Source of the DNA: Cymbidium sinense
Lineage: Eukaryota; Streptophyta; Magnoliopsida; Asparagales; Orchidaceae
Length of the DNA: 64,000 nucleotides
Assembly: GCA_021442155.1 (NCBI GenBank)
Contig: CM038222.1
Location: 114,331,121-114,395,120 of the forward strand
Direction: 5' to 3'
A model generated the notes under the pieces. It was not told the DNA's origin. It did no database searches and worked only from the letters and a program-made list of their open reading frames with translations. Positions 59,036-64,000 of the stretch are shown piece after piece; the stretch's first letter is position 1, and every line of letters starts with the position of its first letter. The position numbers and the translations under genes are program-made.

Positions 59036-59329
59036 ATTGAATTAATAGAATAAACTTATAAATTAAGTTTGCCTTTAATTCAATAAATAACTACATAATA
59101 ACACCTACATAATCAATCTAGTCTACTTTGGATATTTGAGATGAGGCAACCCATGATTGCTAATTAAACTCCTTAGACATTACGATTAAATGTCTCCTAA
59201 TATTGGTAGATTGGAATAATGTAGTCTTTCTCCATCTCTAGTTGGAAAAATTAAAATATGCAATATCATCATAGATTTGTAAATTTATCGGGCTATGCTC
59301 TTTTAAAAAGTTTATGTTCCTGAAATCTA
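59036..59329. other. No supported gene
   Basis: Short AT-rich gap between array B and the Tat upstream-ORF fragment. Confidence 0.4.
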
Positions 59330-59945
59330 GTAGAGCCTAACTTCAAATTTACGATCATGTGTGAAAATGTCGAACAACAAACCTAACGAATATGATGACT
59401 GTTAAGTTGGGAGAGGGATCTACTATTAGATTCCATCAATCCATGATTAACACTAGTTTTGTTGGAGTCACTCTCCAGTTTGGGACAATTTTTTAAGTTA
59501 TACAATTTGTACTTACTAGATCTGTGACAAAGCCCGTCACTAAGGGCATTAAAATTTTAAAGCATTTTATGAGGCTGCCATACAAAGGAAAGAGATCAAA
59601 TGTAATAATCCATAATGAACCTAGGGAGCTGAATGCTAAGGCCTTACTTAATCAGGGAAAGAACTCAACTTCTAAAAAAAGTTATATTTTTGATAGACTG
59701 TCAAAGGTAGCTCCAATATTACTTGCAAAGGAGAAGATGATCATAAAGCCTAAACTAAAATATATCATTGTCAATCTTAATAGTCCATCAGAGGAGCCTA
59801 CCATTCCTAAGGGTATCACCTTTACTCCAGGCAATAATGATTATGAAGCATCTTCCTCGGGCACCAAAATGTCTAGGAGAGCTAGAAGAAAATACAACGC
59901 CTATAGTAAAGCTATCAGATTATGTGTACATGCTGAACAATAATA
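59330..59945 (+). pseudogene. Tat-like upstream-ORF fragment (plus)
   Basis: The frame 59524-59943 contains YIFDRLSKVAPILLAKEK, then EEPTIPKGITFTPGNNDYEA and a basic KMSRRARRKYNAYSK tail. This is the FDRLG / IP.GT.F.PG..D.EASSSGTK.SRRARRK block of Tat-type elements, homologous to 2637-2927 and 34.63-34.70 kb on the opposite strand. The fragment ends where the copia LTR begins (59971), so the copia element probably inserted into it. Confidence 0.7.
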
Positions 59946-59970
59946 CATACTATTGGCTTTATGAGCCTCA

Positions 59971-62353
59971 TGTTCAATCCTATTAATTTTGATGATAACA
60001 AATGTATGCTTGGATGTTCTATTATATATTTTATGTGTTTCAGATATATTAATTGATAATTACATATCTAATACATCTCACAATATGTTTGATGAAATTT
60101 CAAGTATGGAAGAATGAAAAATAGATCGAAATGGATACCTTGAAATTCAAGATTCAATATTTTATGTTATATGCATTTATAACTATCTTAGAGGTTCATA
60201 TAAGTTCATGGATTAATTTTTGCTACAACTTAATATTATTTTTATTTTAAATAATGATAATGAGATTAATTTATATAAATCTTATCTAATTAATATTCAA
60301 TCTTTACATAGCATTTAAATTGTCAAAATAATAAATGATAATTAATTATAACTATTGAGTATAACTAGTTTATATACTTAATATAATTAAATATTTTAGT
60401 TTAATTTTAAAAGTCATATGATAACTAACATATGTATGGTTATATCTAAATTATATCATAATTGATAAATATAATATTTCAAAATTAACAAAAATACATG
60501 AAATTTAGTATTTCAGCCACCGTCATTTTATAATCAAGGAATTGAGATCTAATTTCATCTCCAATGGAACCTTTAGATGTTTTCCTTTAAAGTAATAGGT
60601 TACATGATGTGTTTGATTTAATTTATTATAATTTTTCAAACATTATCGATTTTAATAATGAATATCTTCATCTTTGAATATATTAAGTATTTGATTATTT
60701 TGAGTTGCCATGACTAGTCGATTTTTGGCATTTGAATTTAATATTTATTTAATATAAATCATATTTTTTATTGAATATTATATTATTATATGATAAAATG
60801 ATGTTAGAATAATATATTTTTTTTGAAATAATTCAAAATGACATTTTTGCTTATAAATAGCTCTCATTCTCTTCATGAATGGATTGTTCATTCAAATTCA
60901 AAATTTCTTCAGCAAATCTAAAAGAAAACTTCTTAGATTTTCCTTCCAAATGTTCTTCAAATTTTTCAAGATCAAATCCTTGGTTTGGAAGCTTCAACAT
61001 TTTCAACTAAGCAAGCTTTCTCAAATTACTTGAGTTTGTTTTTCTTGATCTTAATCTCTTTTAGTTGTTCATACTATTTTTATCATTTATTTGTTCTTTC
61101 CTAATTTTATTTTTTGGTGGATTAGTCTTTGGACATCAAAGTCTAAGTTTTCCACATCAAAGTTTCTTCACTCATTTGTTTTTTTTCTGAAAAACTCTTA
61201 TGATAGTTTGTAGGATTTATTTCATCTTGTTAAAATTTTTATCTCCTTATAAATTTCTTTTGGTTTCTTGAAATATTTCTTCATTAGTCTTATTTGAAAA
61301 ATCATTTATTCTTAGATTTATTTTAGAAGTATATTTTAAGCATTTTAATAAATTTAGTATGCTGAAATTATTTTCATATTTATTAGATCTATCTTTTTAA
61401 TTAAAAGCTTACTAGTTTGCTTAGATCTATCATATACTAATTTTATTTAAGCATTTTATGATCAGTTGCATTAATTAAAAATATCATTTTGGTTAAAATA
61501 AAACAAATTATTAATAGAATTTTAGAGTATATGCTAGATCTATTATAAATCAAGTTTCTTTATCAAAAGAAAAATTTATAAAAAGTTAAAATTATTTTGT
61601 TTGTCACTTATCATTTTATTCCAACTAAAATCCTTTGTTTAAATAATTTTATCTAGTTGAAATTTAAGTAAAGCTTACTATTTTTATTGTTTAATAATTA
61701 AGGAAAAATAAGTTTGGTTCATAGTTAATCATTCTTACACTATTATATGCACACTAGTTATTATTTCTCTTAAGCTTAAAATTATTCCTTGCTGATTTTT
61801 TTATTGTGTAATAGACTATTATGAATTTATTTTAAAATTATTTTTATATTAGCCTATAAATTGTAATAATATAAACATCTTAGTAAGATCACTTTAAAAT
61901 ATTTATTTTATTATTTCTTATCAAAATTAAGTGACAATTTTATCTTGTCAAAATTGTAAAGTGATCATTTATAAGTTGTGAGATCATTTTTATTGGATAA
62001 CTTAGTATATTTGTGAGAGATATATTTTATCAAAATTTATTATTTTGTATTTTTTATTTTCGTCTTTGAAAAATTTATATTGGGGTTGTCTCTCCTTTGT
62101 AGGGAGTATATTTTATTCAGGGTTGTACTCGTATATAAGAGTCTGATTTGTGTATTTTGTATTTTATTCTTAGAGGGTTTTGGCATGGTAGTGATTTTTG
62201 TTTGTGGGATCATATAAAAATTGTCTATTCTCTTTAATTCATCTTTATTTTTTCGCATTGAAATATTTCTTGTCATTATAAAATCAAAAATTTATTTTTT
62301 ACTAAAAGTTAGAATTTTTAATAACACCCAATTCACCTCTTAGGTATACTTCA
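59971..62353 (+). repeat. Ty1/copia 5' LTR
   Basis: Proposed LTR of 2383 bp starting TGTTCAATCC followed by TTTTGATGATAACAAATG, a start common in large plant copia LTRs. It ends ...CACCTCTTAGGTATACTTCA, with TG..CA ends and the PBS immediately after. The matching 3' LTR is beyond the window, so the left end is by motif only. A TATA box lies at 60852-60859. Confidence 0.6.
60852..60859 (+). promoter_or_regulatory. TATA box of copia LTR
   Basis: TATAAATA within TTGCTTATAAATAGCTCTCA, followed about 30 bp later by a likely start region. Well placed for the LTR promoter. Confidence 0.6.
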
Positions 62354-62370
62354 ATTGTATCGAGCCAGCT
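62354..62370 (+). promoter_or_regulatory. Degenerate initiator-tRNA-Met primer-binding site
   Basis: ATTGTATCGAGCCAG resembles the AATTGGTATCAGAGCC PBS of plant copia elements, complementary to initiator tRNA-Met, with deletions. It directly follows the CA end of the LTR. Confidence 0.65.
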
Positions 62371-62519
62371 TTTTTATTGACTTAACATCCAAGAGTATAT
62401 ATTTTCACTCACTGAGGTTTTAAGGGTTCACCCGGAGGACAATCCACTCATAGATCTCCCCTTTTAGATTGCGTACCATTTGATTATTAGAAGAATAAAA
62501 TTAGTATATTTTTAAGAGG

Positions 62520-63197
62520 ACAAGATGCATGCATGTGGTATATGTTGACACATTAGTATCATACACCAACTATAAAAGTGAATGACATTAAAGTAGAAAA
62601 ACCTTTTGAGGAATGGACTGTAGCTAAAAAAGAACTTGATGAACTTAATGCTAGGGCTTGTAATACTTTACATTATGTTTTATTGCCTGATGATTACATG
62701 ACAATTTCTATGCTAAGTACAACAAAAGAAATATGGGACAAATTAGTTGTAGCTTATGAAGAAACTAGTGAAGTTAAAGATGCATACATAAATAGACTTA
62801 TTGATTAATATGAGTTATTTCGTATGTCTCCTTATGAATCTATTTCTGATAGGTATACTAGATTCATGAATAACACATTGAATTCTCTTGGAAAAATATA
62901 TAGAAATCAAGACTTAGTCTATAAGATTCTTAGATGTCTTCCAAAAGAATGGGATGCTAAAGTAAGTTATAGTGAAGATTTATCTACTTATCCACTTGAT
63001 CAATTTTTGGGTTCTTTGATAGCACATGAACATGTTATTGCCCAAAGGGATAAGATGGATAACTCAGCAAAAAGGGAGAAGGTGAAAGGAAAACTATTGC
63101 ATTACAAGTTGATGATAGTGATGAGTATAACAGCTCAAGCTCAAATGGTGATAGTGATGAGGTGGCCATACTATCCAAAAGGCATTGGAACTTGTTA
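62520..63197 (+). pseudogene. Ty1/copia gag (UBN2/Retrotran_gag_2 type)
   Basis: Plus frame 62578-62808 then 62809-63198, separated by a single in-frame TAA (62806-62808). The product has ELDELNARACNTLHYVLLPD, TTKEIWDKLVVAYEETSEVK, MSPYESISDRYTRFMNNTLN, KILRCLPKEWDAKVSYSEDL and GSLIAHE. This is the order of the copia gag-2 domain (A...I...L......V......A.E.W..L...YEGT..VK ... M...E.I...F..F...ILR.LP..W). A frame shift near 63100 moves the downstream acidic DDSDEYNSSSSNGDSDEVA stretch into another frame. One nonsense codon and few indels suggest a rather young copy. Confidence 0.92.
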
Positions 63198-63520
63198 AGG
63201 AAAAAAAATCAAAGGTATAAAAAAAATATAAAAACTAGAAATTTCAAACTAAGAAATTTCTTGTAAGTGAAGGGATCATTTGCTACCATTGTAAAAGCCC
63301 GGACATGTAAGAGGTGATTGTTTAGAACTTACTGAATCAAAGAAGAAAGAGATTGATGTGGAGGGAAGAGCAAACATGAAGGAGAAAAAGTACCATAAGA
63401 ATAAGAAGAAGAAGGCTTTATGGGCCAATCCAGATTCAAATGAATCAAGTACTTGCTCATCTGATGAAGAGGTCAACATATGTCTTATGGAAAATGGAGA
63501 ATATGACTTAGATTCTTAAG
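63198..63520 (+). pseudogene. Ty1/copia gag zinc knuckle region
   Basis: At 63270-63310 the codons for a C-x2-C-x4-H-x4-C knuckle are present (CYHCKSP.., GHVRGDC), split by a one-base deletion near 63299. They are followed by LTESKKKEIDVEGRANMKEK and a Lys-rich tract, then the acidic NESSTCSSDEEVNICLMENG and a stop at 63519. Spacing and order fit the C-terminal part of copia gag, with nucleic-acid binding as the family role. Confidence 0.85.
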
Positions 63521-63529
63521 AGGTATGTA

Positions 63530-64000
63530 ATGATATCTTATGTTGAATTATATGATTCTTTTAATGATTTAGTTATTGAATATAAAAAATTAAAAAGGAA
63601 ATACAAAACCTTAGAAAAAGTACATACAAATTTAGATATGCATTTTTGTGATTTAAAAAATGAATGTGATAATTTTAAAAATAAAAATAATTCTTTATTA
63701 GATTGTTCCTTATTTGTATGTAAACTTGGAAGAGAGAATATCTTGTTTAAAGCAAGATTAGAATTATGTTTGAAATCACAAGTTCATTATAATGCTTCAT
63801 CAAGTAAAACATTTAATAAATATTATTTGCATCATACACATCCCACTCATATATTTTATAATTATCATGCTAAGCCATATGCAAAAAATAATGTTTGGTG
63901 AAACTATTGTGATTGAAAAGGGCATATTTCATTGATTATTTTGAACATAAATTACAAAACACTAAGGAATCATCTTATGTATGGATGCCAAAAGGTACAA
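63530..64000 (+). pseudogene. Ty1/copia gag-pol spacer, runs off the window
   Basis: The frame 63530-63901 encodes MISYVELYDSFNDLVIEYKK, a heptad-like Lys/Leu/Asn-rich helix (KLKRKYKTLEKVHTNLDMHF), then His/Tyr-rich sequence. After a stop near 63900 it continues with a NYCD.KGHIS..., second C..C...H-like piece, and WMPKG at the window edge. This is the linker between gag and protease/integrase in large plant copia elements. WMPKGT is the conserved W.PKG ahead of the protease region. The rest lies outside. Confidence 0.75.

Overview
This is an AT-rich window of nuclear DNA from a flowering plant. It has no bacterial-style genes. Nearly all recognisable coding sequence comes from broken transposable elements of plant types: Ty3/gypsy elements with Tat/Ogre-like polyproteins, Ty1/copia, RTE-clade LINEs, a tRNA-derived SINE, a Tourist/PIF-type MITE and a probable Mutator-like element. 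I cannot name the species. Protein calls come from reading the translations and comparing them with family motifs I know. No search was run.

Layout. 1-3446: minus-strand upstream ORF and gag of Tat-like element A, with its primer-binding site. 3447 to about 7.7 kb: its LTR and a GC-rich leader-like block. 9.36-14.33 kb: two gypsy fragments facing each other, gag-protease on plus and gag-protease-RT on minus. 15.24-15.44 kb: a SINE with perfect 12-bp target duplications. 16.8-17.35 kb: a possible gag remnant. 18.77-20.23 kb: a degenerate ~60-bp tandem array. 22.38-22.59 kb: a MITE, followed by a GCC-rich patch. 24.37-27.39 kb: a minus-strand RTE LINE. 28.27-28.45 kb: one 60-codon exon with good splice sites, the best trace of a host gene.

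28.87-35.06 kb: Tat-like element B (minus), cut off inside RT, with its PBS and LTR to about 36.8 kb. 37.7-50.66 kb: a plus-oriented Tat-like remnant with integrase, degenerate repeats, an antisense plant-mobile-domain-like ORF region (40.6-43.9 kb), several tandem arrays and a 3' LTR ending at 50657. That LTR end is the reverse complement of the LTR ends of A and B, so the three belong to one family. 51.24-55.21 kb: a long-TIR DNA transposon whose left TIR is split by a second RTE LINE. 56.9-57.4 kb: a chromovirus-like RT pseudogene (minus). 58.4-59.04 kb: a second ~60-bp array, inverted relative to the first. 59.3-59.95 kb: a Tat upstream-ORF fragment. 59.97-64.0 kb: a Ty1/copia element (plus) with a ~2.4-kb 5' LTR, PBS and gag, running off the window.

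The window records nested retroelement insertion and decay rather than a pathway. The biology most worth a second look is the Tat-like family with very long LTRs, internal tandem repeats and an antisense extra ORF. Next are the LINE-in-TIR nesting and the isolated host exon. I see no CRISPR array, operon, rRNA or functional tRNA gene, and nothing that is convincingly a new biological system.
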